Part shown: one piece after another, positions 44,031 to 52,589 of the stretch
Layout of the letters: every line of letters starts with the position of its first letter
Position numbering within the stretch: position 1 is the stretch's first letter
Assembly: GCF_003014575.1 (NCBI RefSeq)
Contig: NZ_PYGF01000004.1
Span: forward strand, 224,556 to 288,555
Source: Cecembia rubra
GTDB lineage: Bacteria > Bacteroidota > Bacteroidia > Cytophagales > Cyclobacteriaceae
Reading direction: 5' to 3'
Length of the DNA stretch: 64,000 bases
Notes under the pieces: generated by a model
Seen by the model: only the letters and a program-made list of their open reading frames with translations
The model's database searches: none
What the model was told of the DNA's origin: nothing
Program-made: the position numbers and the translations under genes

Positions 44031-45194
44031 ATGAAGAAATTTATAATCCTTATTGTTTCTCTTTTTTTCTTGTATTGGCTAGGCACCATGACAGTTCCGG
44101 GCATTATTGAAAAAAACAAGAATCCGGTCAAAGACTCCGCCCCTTACCTTGTTTCCCAAAAAGCTTTGGAGCTTTATCAATCTCTGGATTTTGTAGCTGA
44201 CCTTCATTGTGATGCACTTTTGTGGGGCAGAAACCTCACTGAAAGAGCCTATTATGGCCATGTGGATTTTCCTCGGATGCAGGAAGCCAATGTAGCCATG
44301 CAGGTATTTACCATTGTTTCAAAATCCCCAAAAGGTCAAAACATGGACTTGAATAAGTCTGATGCTCAAGACAATATCACGCTGTTGAACATTGTACAGG
44401 GAAGACCTGTTTCAAATTGGTTCAGCTTGATCAACCGCACACTTTATCAATCTTCCAAACTTCAGGAATTTGCAGACAGTTATGGAAAGGATTTTATTTT
44501 AATCAAATCCAAAGCAGATCTGGAAAAGCTAATGGAGGCCAGAAAAACAGACAGGAATGTCATTGGCGGCTTATTAGGCATTGAAGGGGCACATGCTTTG
44601 GAAGGCAATATGAAAAACCTCGACAGGGTATACGAAGCTGGAGTTAGGTTAATTGGGCCTGTTCACTTTTTTGACAATGAATTGGGAGGCTCAGCACATG
44701 GTGAAAGTGGCGATGGTTTGACTGAATTTGGAAAAACAGTTATCAGAAGAATGAACGAACTCAATATGATTATTGATCTGGCACATGTTTCCCCAAAAAT
44801 GTTTGATGACATCCTGGAGGTTTCAGAAAAACCCGTGATGGTCTCCCATACCGGCATCAGGGCTGTTCTTAACTCGCCAAGAAACCTCAGTGATGAGCAG
44901 ATCAGGAAAGTTGCTGAAAAAGGTGGTATTATAGGTATTGCCTTTTTTGATATGGCCGTAGGTACTGATGAAATCAAAGGGATAGTGGCCAGTATGAAAA
45001 GAGTGAGAAACCTGGTGGGTGTACAGCATGTGGCACTGGGCTCCGATTACGATGGCAGTGTAGCTGTTCCTTTCGACATTACCGGATTACCGATAATTGT
45101 AGAGGCATTGCTCCAGGAGGGATTTACAGAGGATGAAATCAGGGCCATTATGGGAGATAATGTCAAAAGATTTTTACTGGAAAATTTAGGATAA
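44031..45194 (+). CDS. Membrane dipeptidase, M19 family
   Basis: A 387-residue zinc peptidase of the renal-dipeptidase family. A hydrophobic leader (about 1-20) anchors or exports it. Metal-binding features are DLHCDALLWG (HxD), LLGIEGAHALEG (Glu bridge), IIDLAHVSPKM and VMVSHTGIRAV (His ligands), and GSDYDGSVAVP near the end. It hydrolyses dipeptides, including D-amino-acid ones, in the periplasm. Its TAA overlaps the VIT1-like ATG by one base (TAATG), so translation is coupled. No lipobox was seen, so it is likely a membrane-anchored or soluble periplasmic enzyme. Confidence 0.94.
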   Translation: MKKFIILIVSLFFLYWLGTMTVPGIIEKNKNPVKDSAPYLVSQKALELYQSLDFVADLHCDALLWGRNLTERAYYGHVDFPRMQEANVAMQVFTIVSKSPKGQNMDLNKSDAQDNITLLNIVQGRPVSNWFSLINRTLYQSSKLQEFADSYGKDFILIKSKADLEKLMEARKTDRNVIGGLLGIEGAHALEGNMKNLDRVYEAGVRLIGPVHFFDNELGGSAHGESGDGLTEFGKTVIRRMNELNMIIDLAHVSPKMFDDILEVSEKPVMVSHTGIRAVLNSPRNLSDEQIRKVAEKGGIIGIAFFDMAVGTDEIKGIVASMKRVRNLVGVQHVALGSDYDGSVAVPFDITGLPIIVEALLQEGFTEDEIRAIMGDNVKRFLLENLG

Positions 45195-45928
45195 TGGAAG
45201 AAAAACTAATCCATCAGGAAAATTCACTTTTGGGCAATACCCAAAATTACCTCAGAGAATTTGTTTATGGGGGAATAGATGGTGCCGTTACCACATTTGC
45301 TGTAGTGGCAGGTGCTGTAGGCGCCAATCTTGAACCTGCCATTATCATTATTCTAGGATTTGCCAACCTCTTTGCAGATGGCTTTTCTATGTCTGTAGGT
45401 GCCTACCTATCAGCTAAATCAGAAAAAGAACATTATAAAAAGCACCGTAAAATCGAATATTGGGAAATAGAAACAATTCCAGATGTGGAAAGGAAGGAAG
45501 TTGAAGAAATCTATAGAGCAAAGGGTTTTGAAGGTCAGCTACTTCAGGACGTGGTTGATGTAATCGTATCAGACAAGGACAGATGGGTAGATGAAATGAT
45601 GAAAAACGAACTGGAAATGATTCCTGACTCAAAAAGTCCCTTGAAAATCGGATTGGCTACTTTGATTTCATTTATCTTAGTAGGGTTCATACCACTGATC
45701 CTTTATGTTTATGACTATTTTAAGGAGGTAAATTTTGATAAATTTTTCTGGACCAGCTTCTTTACCGGGCTTGCATTTGCATTTGTCGGATGGCTAAAAA
45801 GCTTTGTGAACCAAACCAATACCTTTAAAAGCATTCTGGAAACCCTCATCTTGGGATTTGTGGCTGCATTGGTAGCATATTACGTGGGAGATTTTCTTGA
45901 AGCACTGATATTGAACAAAAACTCTTGA
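45194..45928 (+). CDS. VIT1/CCC1-family transporter
   Basis: A 244-residue membrane protein of the VIT1 (vacuolar iron transporter) family. The N-terminal motif YLREFVYGGIDGAVTTFAVV is diagnostic, followed by a long helix ADGFSMSVGAYLSAKSEKEHYK, a Glu-rich cytosolic loop with EVEEIYRAKGFEG (probable metal binding), and three C-terminal helices. Iron or manganese export is the known family activity. It is the second gene of the dipeptidase operon with a TAATG overlap. The functional link to the peptidase is unknown. Confidence 0.93.
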   Translation: MEEKLIHQENSLLGNTQNYLREFVYGGIDGAVTTFAVVAGAVGANLEPAIIIILGFANLFADGFSMSVGAYLSAKSEKEHYKKHRKIEYWEIETIPDVERKEVEEIYRAKGFEGQLLQDVVDVIVSDKDRWVDEMMKNELEMIPDSKSPLKIGLATLISFILVGFIPLILYVYDYFKEVNFDKFFWTSFFTGLAFAFVGWLKSFVNQTNTFKSILETLILGFVAALVAYYVGDFLEALILNKNS

Positions 45929-46086
45929 TTAACAACAAATTGGCCATTTATAAACAAGCAGCAAAAATCCTGCATCTATTTCCAAATTATTAGTAAGACT
46001 GAATGTTTACTCAATCTTATATCCAACCAATGCACAACTTTGCCAATAGGGAGTATTCAAAATGTTGAAGTGAGTGCTTCTTCTTT

Positions 46087-47127
46087 TCATAATCTTTCCG
46101 GAAAAACCTCAGCCTCAAATCGCTGAATGTTTCTTTCACTTTTCTTTTTGGTTTTGAATGATTGCTCCTTCACATAAACTTGTACATTATCTTCCCTTAA
46201 TTCAAGCATTTCATCGTAGGGTCCTTTGAGTGAAATTACTTTCACAAAAATTGGCGCGGTCTCCAGCGCAATAAACAATAACAAGATGAAAATATTGGCC
46301 CAATAAATGGCCTCGCTCTCTTTGGTCAAAACCTGCAATGCATCCAACCTCGCAGCAAAACCATCAAAATTCTCAATTTGAGGAGTTCTTTTGGTGAATT
46401 CATCTTCTCTCAAAGCCATCAACCTTTTGATTTCTGCATCCAAAGTATCCAACTTGGCCTGATTGAAAGTCCTGATTTCATCCAATTCCCTTTGCGCGGC
46501 ATCTAGCTGTTGTTCCTTTTTCCGGGCATTGGTACCCAAACCAACAATTCCACTCGTCCCATCTGTTTTTGTGCCAAACCTTTCAAAATCATATTCCTGT
46601 TGCAATTTATCCCTGAACGCAGTGGCTTTGTCCGTTTCAGATTTGATACTATCCTTCTTGTTCTCTAAGGATTGAATCTCTGGAAATACATCTTGAATGG
46701 CCAATTTACTCTGGGCTATCATCTCGATTTTTCTCTCATCCAATATCCGGTTGATTTCTTTCTCAAAAATCTTCAATTCCAAAGGCCTTGAAATCACAAT
46801 TGCCAAAAGCACAGCAAACAATAACCTCGGAATGGCCATTTTCCACTCGGTCCAGGCATTGTTTCTCTTCTTCATACTAGATACAATAAATCGGTCAAGA
46901 TTAAAAATCATAAGTCCCCATAAAAGTCCAAATAATGTAGCTGAAACTACAGAGTCAAAAACCGTATAAAGCGCATAACCTGCCGCCAATGCAGCAAAAA
47001 ATGCTGTAAAAAATACCGTACCTCCAATTCCCACATACTTGTGGGTTTCAGTTGGCACCCTTTTCAACAAGGGCAAATAAGACCCGGAACAGAACCAGAA
47101 GAATTGGGTGATTTTTTTGAACTGCAT
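46087..47127 (-). CDS. DUF4407 membrane protein
   Basis: A 346-residue protein of the DUF4407 family: three hydrophobic helices in the first half (about 30-60, 60-90, 100-120), a long predicted coiled coil (about 135-265; ENKKDSIKSETDKATAFRDK and KEQQLDAAQRELDEIRTF), and a final helix with LFIALETAPIFVKVISLKGPYD. The architecture suggests a membrane-anchored scaffold. Function unknown. The ATG at 47127 fits; TTG 47151 is in frame. It is monocistronic, flanked by AT-rich DNA on both sides. Confidence 0.85.
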   Translation of the reverse strand: MQFKKITQFFWFCSGSYLPLLKRVPTETHKYVGIGGTVFFTAFFAALAAGYALYTVFDSVVSATLFGLLWGLMIFNLDRFIVSSMKKRNNAWTEWKMAIPRLLFAVLLAIVISRPLELKIFEKEINRILDERKIEMIAQSKLAIQDVFPEIQSLENKKDSIKSETDKATAFRDKLQQEYDFERFGTKTDGTSGIVGLGTNARKKEQQLDAAQRELDEIRTFNQAKLDTLDAEIKRLMALREDEFTKRTPQIENFDGFAARLDALQVLTKESEAIYWANIFILLLFIALETAPIFVKVISLKGPYDEMLELREDNVQVYVKEQSFKTKKKSERNIQRFEAEVFPERL

Positions 47128-47395
47128 AGTACCTGAATTTCGATTGAACAAAGCCGCAAAAAGCGAACTAGAAATATTAAATCTTCAGAATAATTCAAAA
47201 AAATACATTCCAATTGTTTAAGAAATACAAAAAATAGATTCAAAAGGTAAGGCGGGACACAGCATTTTGGAGGCCATTAATTTAAAAGCACTGAATATCC
47301 TTAGATTGAACCCCAAAAGGCTGACTAAAAAACGGACAGAAAGTGTACGGTTTTGAAACAGTGGATTTTTGCCCTATTTTTAAAGAAAAAAGATT

Positions 47396-48049
47396 ATGCG
47401 AAGCATTGTTCTCCTTTTTCTTATCGTATTAAAGATTGGATTATTCTCCCCACTTTTCGCTCAGTCGAGACCATTTGAAAATGAAGTAAAGGAGCTGAAT
47501 GAAAAATACCAGTATCTTCCTTGGCAAAAAGGAGGAGTTCTTTTTACAGGTAGTTCCAGCATCAGAATGTGGAAATCCTTAAAAAAGGACTTTCCCAAAA
47601 CACCTATTATCAACACTGGATTTGGGGGCTCCCAAACCAACGATCTTTTGGTTTTCATTGATGAATTGGTAGTCCAATATGCCCCTTCAAAGGTCTTTAT
47701 TTATGAAGGTGATAATGATATCAATGCAGGTAAGTCCAGCAGGCAAATTATTGAGGAACATTATGAAATTATCTCCAAAGTAAAGGATCGGCTCCCGGAC
47801 ACAAAATTCTACATCATAAGTGCCAAACCCAGTCCTTCCAGATGGGCATTAAAAGGGGCTTATCTGCAATTGAAGGAGGAAATGAAACAATTCTGTTCTT
47901 CCCAAGACCAAGTCACCTTTATTGATATCTGGACACCAATGCTGGACAAGGCAGGAAATCCCAATCCCAAACTTTTTGTCGAAGACATGCTACACATGAA
48001 TGACAAAGGCTATAAAATCTGGAAGAAGGCTATTAAACCTCATTTATAA
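47396..48049 (+). CDS. SGNH/GDSL hydrolase
   Basis: A 217-residue secreted esterase/lipase-like protein. It has a signal peptide (about 1-20, ending LFAQ). SGNH blocks: FTGSSSIRMW (nucleophile Ser), NTGFGGSQ (block II), YEGDNDI (block III) and the catalytic pair in EDMLHMNDKGYKIW (Asp/His block V). Substrates of this group are acetylated sugars or phospholipid-like esters. It is separated from the DUF4407 gene by 268 bp with no terminator seen, and is followed at 29 bp by the MTH1187 gene. Confidence 0.92.
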   Translation: MRSIVLLFLIVLKIGLFSPLFAQSRPFENEVKELNEKYQYLPWQKGGVLFTGSSSIRMWKSLKKDFPKTPIINTGFGGSQTNDLLVFIDELVVQYAPSKVFIYEGDNDINAGKSSRQIIEEHYEIISKVKDRLPDTKFYIISAKPSPSRWALKGAYLQLKEEMKQFCSSQDQVTFIDIWTPMLDKAGNPNPKLFVEDMLHMNDKGYKIWKKAIKPHL

Positions 48050-48078
48050 AAAATACAAGCAACCCTTAATTTTATCTT

Positions 48079-48378
48079 ATGTCACAAGCAAACATCATTA
48101 ATCTCGGCATTCAGATCGTTCCTAAAAGCAAAACCTTGGATACCTATGCCCTAGTGGATAAAGCCATAGAAGTCATCCAACAATCAGGAGTCAAGCATGT
48201 GGTAACCCCATTTGAAACGGTCATGGAGGGAACACAGGAAGAATTGATGGTTATTGCACAGAAGGCTCAAGAGGCTGTTCTTCAAGCTGGCGCTGATGAA
48301 ATTCTGGTGTATTATAGAATGCAGATAAGGAAAGATGGAGATGTAACTATGGGTGAAAAAACGGATAAATTCCAATAA
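48079..48378 (+). CDS. MTH1187/YqgV-family thiamine-binding protein
   Basis: A 99-residue cytoplasmic protein of the MTH1187 family (DUF77). The IVPKSKTLDTYALVDKAIEVI segment, the Gly/Val-rich VKHVVTPFETVMEGT loop and the C-terminal strand DEILVYYRMQIRKDGD are characteristic. Members bind thiamine-type ligands and form tetramers. No transport or thiamine gene is adjacent; it follows the SGNH hydrolase gene at 29 bp, probably cotranscribed. The start is the first ATG in frame. Confidence 0.9.
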   Translation: MSQANIINLGIQIVPKSKTLDTYALVDKAIEVIQQSGVKHVVTPFETVMEGTQEELMVIAQKAQEAVLQAGADEILVYYRMQIRKDGDVTMGEKTDKFQ

Positions 48379-48842
48379 TTCTCCTTATTTCCAACATCCA
48401 ACTTTATAACCTCCTATGAATATAATTAAATACTGATGAAGCATATTTAAGATTTTCGCAGATTTTTTTTCCGACCTCCACCTTTCGAAATTCGGCTTTT
48501 CCTTTATGAATCAATTGATTCCCTTAACTACCATTTGGTTTCCTTCCAAAATCCGCTTTTCGACATCCAACCTATACAAGCTCTATATTTTTTCTTATGT
48601 CCCGTAAAATCTGCTTAGGCATAAGATTCAAGACAAGTTTGGTGTAAGCTACCGCCTCCAGACTACCCTCTCAAACAAATAAACCAATCGAATCTTGCTT
48701 CTTGTTTCTACGACAGAAATCGCCTTGCAACGGGGATCGAGTCTAATCTCTCGCATCTAATCTCTAGTCTCTAAAAAAATACCCAAGCTTCTTATGTATA
48801 TAATTTTTTTATATATTTAGCCATCCAATGTACTTAAACACC
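48379..48842. other. Repeat-bearing intergenic region
   Basis: A 464-bp gap before the PadR gene. It is rich in CT/AG tracts such as CCGACCTCC, CGACATCCAACC and TCTCTAGTCTCT. It holds the second copy of the 20-bp dispersed repeat (48740-48759) in reverse orientation and an AT-rich promoter-like segment TATATATTTA at about 48810-48820. No gene recognised. Confidence 0.65.
48740..48759 (-). repeat. Dispersed 20-bp repeat, copy 2
   Basis: Plus-strand AGTCTAATCTCTCGCATCTA is the reverse complement of TAGATGCGAGAGATTAGACT, differing by one base from the copy at 43458. Confidence 0.7.
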
Positions 48843-49187
48843 ATGTCGAATAACAATCTGATCAAAGGAAGCTTGCAGACCATCATCCTCAAACTGCTGG
48901 AGGAGAATGAAAAAATGTACGGCTACGAGATAACCCAAAGGGTAAAAGAACTGACCGAAGGTGAAATCAAAATCACCGAAGGTGCCCTCTATCCTGCCCT
49001 CCACAAGTTGGAGGCCGAGGGACTACTGACCACCGAAATACAGCAAGTGGACAACCGGGTAAGGAAATATTACAGCCTGACCAAAAACGGGCAAAAGGAA
49101 GTCAGTGCAAAGATGTCCGAGTTGCAGAGCTTCGTCGGTAACTTACAAAGGATCTTAGATCCTGAGTGGAGGCCGGGTTTGGCTTGA
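48843..49187 (+). CDS. PadR-family transcriptional regulator
   Basis: A 114-residue regulator with winged helix: SNNNLIKGSLQTIILKLLEE, GYEITQRVKELTEGEI, GALYPALHKLEAEGLL and KYYSLTKNGQKEVSAK. PadR proteins usually repress genes next to them. ATG 48843 is preferred to 48828 because a TATATTTA box at about 48810 would leave hardly any leader for 48828. It is followed by three HAAS-like membrane proteins; PadR-HAAS pairs are known from Firmicutes and others as envelope-linked regulators. Intervening DNA (49190-49322) contains a hairpin-rich segment. Confidence 0.93.
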   Translation: MSNNNLIKGSLQTIILKLLEENEKMYGYEITQRVKELTEGEIKITEGALYPALHKLEAEGLLTTEIQQVDNRVRKYYSLTKNGQKEVSAKMSELQSFVGNLQRILDPEWRPGLA

Positions 49188-49189
49188 TA

Positions 49190-49322
49190 GGTTCACGCAG
49201 CGTTCGCTACGAATGCCGCAGTGAACGCAGCGAAATATTGATTAAAAGTTAATTACAGCTTAAAAAAGTGCCCGTAGCGAGTGTGGCGAAAACTTTGCGC
49301 CCGCTGCGAGAAACCAATATGT
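49190..49322. repeat. GC-rich hairpin-prone segment
   Basis: CGCAGCG occurs twice (in CACGCAGCGTTCGC and GAACGCAGCGAAA), with GTTCAC/GTGAAC and CGTAGCG pairs near it, in a stretch far more GC-rich than its neighbours. It sits between PadR and the first HAAS gene and may form an mRNA structure, or be a repeat of unknown family. Confidence 0.45.
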
Positions 49323-50006
49323 ATGCGCCAACTAACCAACATAGAACTCCAAGAAATCCGCAAAGCGATCATGAGGAAAGAGATAACCTCAGCTGAGATT
49401 TTGATGGAGGTATATGACCATTATATCAGTCACTTAGAGGAGTTTCCAGAAGATAAATTCAATGAACAACTTTTTGAGTTGGAACAAAAATTCACCTATG
49501 CTTACTGCCATGCACTTCAGTTCCGATTCAACAAGGAGGCCAAAGAAGACATCCACAAAACCCAATGGTTAGTAATTCGGAAATATTTTTGCACATCTAG
49601 ATGGCTCTATTTGGTGGGGATTCTTGCGATAGTCTATTACATCTCCAGCCAAGCTAGAAATGAGCAGGAATACACGCTGCTTTTGTTGTCTCCAATGATC
49701 CTGCTTTTTGTATCCAACATTGTTTTCGGTATCCAAAACAGAAGGAAGTTGCGTCCATTAAAAAAAGCATTTAAAGGGATAGGAATTCCTATCAATTCCT
49801 CACTGGCCTCACCTATTTCCGAGCGATTGTCTTTGCCAGTCCTGATGGCCCAAGTGTTTATCTATTTGCCCAAACTGATCTTCACCAACATTGATCTAAC
49901 GCCTTACCTTTCCGCTGGTGCTGGGATGGTGACTATTGTACTTATCCTCTACACCTTATCTCTTTTGGAAGTCTGGAAACTCAAATCAAAAACGGCAATG
50001 GTATGA
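49323..50006 (+). CDS. HAAS-like membrane protein, paralog 1
   Basis: A 227-residue protein. An N-terminal helical HAAS-like domain (about 1-75) reads IELQEIRKAIMRKEITSAE with DHYISHLEEF downstream, resembling the helical signalling domain that accompanies PadR. Four hydrophobic helices follow (about 95-225). It belongs to a paralogous set with 50043 and 50657, sharing the pattern of a short charged helix, Glu/His-containing turn and four helices. No transport motif seen. The start is ATG 49323; a longer frame begins in repeat DNA. Function: likely membrane partner sensed by the PadR regulator (inference). Confidence 0.75.
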   Translation: MRQLTNIELQEIRKAIMRKEITSAEILMEVYDHYISHLEEFPEDKFNEQLFELEQKFTYAYCHALQFRFNKEAKEDIHKTQWLVIRKYFCTSRWLYLVGILAIVYYISSQARNEQEYTLLLLSPMILLFVSNIVFGIQNRRKLRPLKKAFKGIGIPINSSLASPISERLSLPVLMAQVFIYLPKLIFTNIDLTPYLSAGAGMVTIVLILYTLSLLEVWKLKSKTAMV

Positions 50007-50042
50007 GTTGAAAAATAAAACCAACCGAAAATTTTTATTCCT

Positions 50043-50660
50043 ATGAAACTAAACCCCGAACAACTGGAAACGATCAGACTGGAATTGTCAAAAGTCAAGA
50101 TTTATTACACCGACATTCAGGATGAATTACTTGATCATGTCGCTTCTGAAACCGAGCAACTCATGCAGGAAGGCATGGATTTCAACACCGCATTTTCTCA
50201 AGCTGCCCAAAAGGTAAACCCGGAAAAATTTCAGATGGATGTGCTGATTGCTAGCCATTTGTCAAAGATCAAGTCAATTTTCAAATCATTGGTGGAACCG
50301 ATGATTTTTATCAAATCCTTATTGTTGGCAGGTTTGATACTGGCTTTTGTGCATGGATCTGGCTTAGAAATCCCTTTTGTCATCAAATGGATGAAAATCT
50401 CCTTCATGATTCTTGTCACCTTATTGATTTTGATGACATTCAAGAAGAAGTTAATGAAAAATTCAAATGTGGTAGCTTCCTGGAATTCTTCTTGGTTGGT
50501 TTTCTGCCTTATGTTACCTGCTACTAATTTTGATTTGCTGATCAGCCTTGGATGTGCCCCCAAAACGATTTTAGGAATAACCACTCTTTGCATTTCCTTT
50601 TTATTTGTCAGCGGATCAACCATTACAACCCGAGAAGTTCAAAAGTTGAAGACAGTATGA
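50043..50660 (+). CDS. HAAS-like membrane protein, paralog 2
   Basis: A 205-residue paralog. The HAAS-like part (LNPEQLETIRLELSKVKIYY, then DELLDHVASETEQLMQE) has the conserved D-E-x-L-D-H pattern, as in the third paralog (EILDHVACKVEDLMSE). Four hydrophobic helices follow from about 85 onward. It is 36 bp after paralog 1 and overlaps paralog 3 by ATGA, so all three are one operon with PadR. It is shorter than paralog 1 mainly in the C-terminal helices. Confidence 0.75.
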   Translation: MKLNPEQLETIRLELSKVKIYYTDIQDELLDHVASETEQLMQEGMDFNTAFSQAAQKVNPEKFQMDVLIASHLSKIKSIFKSLVEPMIFIKSLLLAGLILAFVHGSGLEIPFVIKWMKISFMILVTLLILMTFKKKLMKNSNVVASWNSSWLVFCLMLPATNFDLLISLGCAPKTILGITTLCISFLFVSGSTITTREVQKLKTV

Positions 50661-51349
50661 AACTGAACAAAGACCAGATCGACCAACTCAAAAAACTGAT
50701 TTCCTACAAGGGCTATCCAGAGATTGATGTTCAGTATGAAATCCTGGATCATGTGGCCTGTAAAGTGGAAGACTTAATGTCAGAAAATCCAAAGCTGAGT
50801 GTACCCGATGCTTTCCAAAAGGTGCATGCTTCCTTTGGTATTTTTGGATTTTCGACGCTGGAAGAATCTTATAAAAAGATGATTGAAAAAAGGCTTTGGG
50901 CTTACTATTGGAAAGAACTCAAGCAACTCTTGACCAGCTACAGAATTATCTTTCCATTGGGATTGCTCTTCATCTTTTTCCAATCCTCCGCATTATTAGA
51001 GGATTCCAAAGCGTGGATCCTGATGATGATTTGATTCTTATTCTTTTCATTTATTTGGATAGTTATCCGCTATTGGAATACCCACAAAAAATATAAAAAG
51101 TATGCTTCCTATATGGCTTCCAACTCTGTATTCCAACTGACCAATTTTGGGGTGCTCACATGTCTCTATGGACATAATTTTTTTTACCGACAGGGAGGGG
51201 TCCAAGAGGGCTTATTTGTAAAGATTTTTATTGGGGCAATTTTGACAGCGATAGCCTTTCTTTTTATCAGCATATTTATTTTGCCAAGGGTTTTGGATAG
51301 AAGCATTGCGGATACGGAGGAGTTGATTCAGGTTTATGGGGAAGGGTGA
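50657..51349 (+). pseudogene. HAAS-like membrane protein, paralog 3, interrupted
   Basis: The frame is 231 codons from ATG 50657 to TGA 51347-51349, but TGA at 51032-51034 (codon 126) stops it in the second half of the first membrane helix pair. The same frame continues without other stops: KAWILMMI, stop, FLFFSFIWIVIRYWNTHKK, then VFQLTNFGVLTCLYG, and ends EELIQVYGEG. A Trp codon changed from TGG to TGA would explain it, as Trp fits the hydrophobic context. The HAAS-like N-terminus (LNKDQIDQLKKLISYKGYPE) is intact. Either a recent nonsense allele, readthrough or a sequencing error; no selenocysteine or W-TGA code evidence. Confidence 0.75.
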
Positions 51350-51549
51350 ATCCCTTTATGATTCATGTCAATAAATGGCACTAAAAAATCAAATTACAAT
51401 CAAAATAAATCACTAAAACTAAATATTATTTTATATTTTGCATCTGAATAAGAATATTAATTTCCAAACACTGAATCCTTGGTATTTAATGCATCAGTAT
51501 AAAATTCCCAACAAATAATTTTTTTTGCTCAAAATTAAACCCCAGTCAA

Positions 51550-52377
51550 ATGATAAAGGCACTTTTAATTTCCGCTGTTTTCTATACAGTTTTCTTTAAT
51601 GCGCTCGCTCAATCTCCCTGTGACCCACATCCACTATTTAATATCCTACCCCAACACAGCATTTCCGGTTGTGAACAAAAAGAGTATGATAAAATCAAGG
51701 TTGAGTTCACCGATAAAGATGGGACTTGGATTCAATATGAAAAAGCAGGGTATTTACTGAAAACCTTCTACACATTTGAAGGTGAGTGGGGTAAGAATCC
51801 CTCCAATGCTATGATCTTCCAGAATTACATTCAGGCGGTAAGTTCCAAAGGAGGTACAGTAATCAACCAATCCAAGGCCAACCTGTTTCTCCATTTCAAG
51901 TCCGGAGGAGAGTCATGGTACATTCATATCCAAAGTGATCAGAGCGGCACCTTCTCGGTGAGTTGTGTACGGGAAGAAAATATGAATCAATATATCGTGC
52001 TTTCTGCTGAGGATATCGCCAAAGAAATGAAAGCCAATGGCAAGGCTACTTTTTATGGAATTTATTTCGATACTGATAAATCAGATATTAAGCCTGAGTC
52101 CAATGAGACTTTAGAGCAATTGGCCAAGTACCTAAAATCGAACTCACAAGTAAATGTCTTCATAGTGGGTCATACAGACAATACCGGTTCCTTTGAGCAT
52201 AATCAAAAATTATCAGAAAAAAGAGCAGAAGCGGTGGTCAACCATTTAATTGGAACGTATCAAATTGCTGCTGCCAGATTAAAAGCTTACGGTGTATCTT
52301 CACTATCGCCAGTTTCAACGAATACATCAGAAGAAGGGAAAAGCAAAAACAGGAGAGTGGAGATGGTATTGAGGTAA
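51550..52377 (+). CDS. OmpA-family outer-membrane protein
   Basis: A 275-residue exported protein (signal about 1-20, ending NALAQ). The middle part is beta-rich (IKVEFTDKDGTWIQYEKAGY). The C-terminal OmpA domain (about 175-275) has ATFYGIYFDTDKSDIKPESNETLEQLAKYL, then VFIVGHTDNTGSFEHN and RAEAVVNHLI with NRRVEMVLR at the end, all peptidoglycan-binding features. It sits alone on the plus strand with no obvious partner. Function: envelope anchoring; the N-terminal domain is unclassified. Confidence 0.9.
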   Translation: MIKALLISAVFYTVFFNALAQSPCDPHPLFNILPQHSISGCEQKEYDKIKVEFTDKDGTWIQYEKAGYLLKTFYTFEGEWGKNPSNAMIFQNYIQAVSSKGGTVINQSKANLFLHFKSGGESWYIHIQSDQSGTFSVSCVREENMNQYIVLSAEDIAKEMKANGKATFYGIYFDTDKSDIKPESNETLEQLAKYLKSNSQVNVFIVGHTDNTGSFEHNQKLSEKRAEAVVNHLIGTYQIAAARLKAYGVSSLSPVSTNTSEEGKSKNRRVEMVLR

Positions 52378-52384
52378 AATCTCA

Positions 52385-52549
52385 TCAATCCACCAAGTTT
52401 TTGTTTTTAGCTACTCCAAAAACCCTTAAGTTGACCAATGCAGCATGCTAAAGGTCCCCGCTTTTTTCATCAAGTAATTGAATAGTTTGAGCCTTTACAC
52501 TTGATACAATTGTGGCAATCATAACCAATATGAAGTAAGTGATTTTCAT
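52385..52549 (-). pseudogene. Remnant of a TonB receptor N-terminus
   Basis: From ATG 52549 the frame gives a signal peptide MKITYFILVMIATIVSSVKA, then QTIQLLDEKSGDL, TAG at codon 34, and after it HAALVNLRVFGVAKNKNLVD and TGA. That text matches the start of a CarboxypepD_reg leader of a TonB-linked receptor, but nothing more of the receptor follows before the OmpA gene at 52377. It lies at the end of the minus-strand cluster, so it seems a cut-down, decayed receptor gene. Confidence 0.5.
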
Positions 52550-52589
52550 TTTTGGAGTAGAACACTAGATAGTTAAAAAAATCGGTTAT

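Noticed and set aside
51113-51349. Separate 78-residue membrane gene after the third HAAS gene
   Set aside because: It is in the same frame as the preceding gene, with only one TGA between, so it is the end of one interrupted gene.
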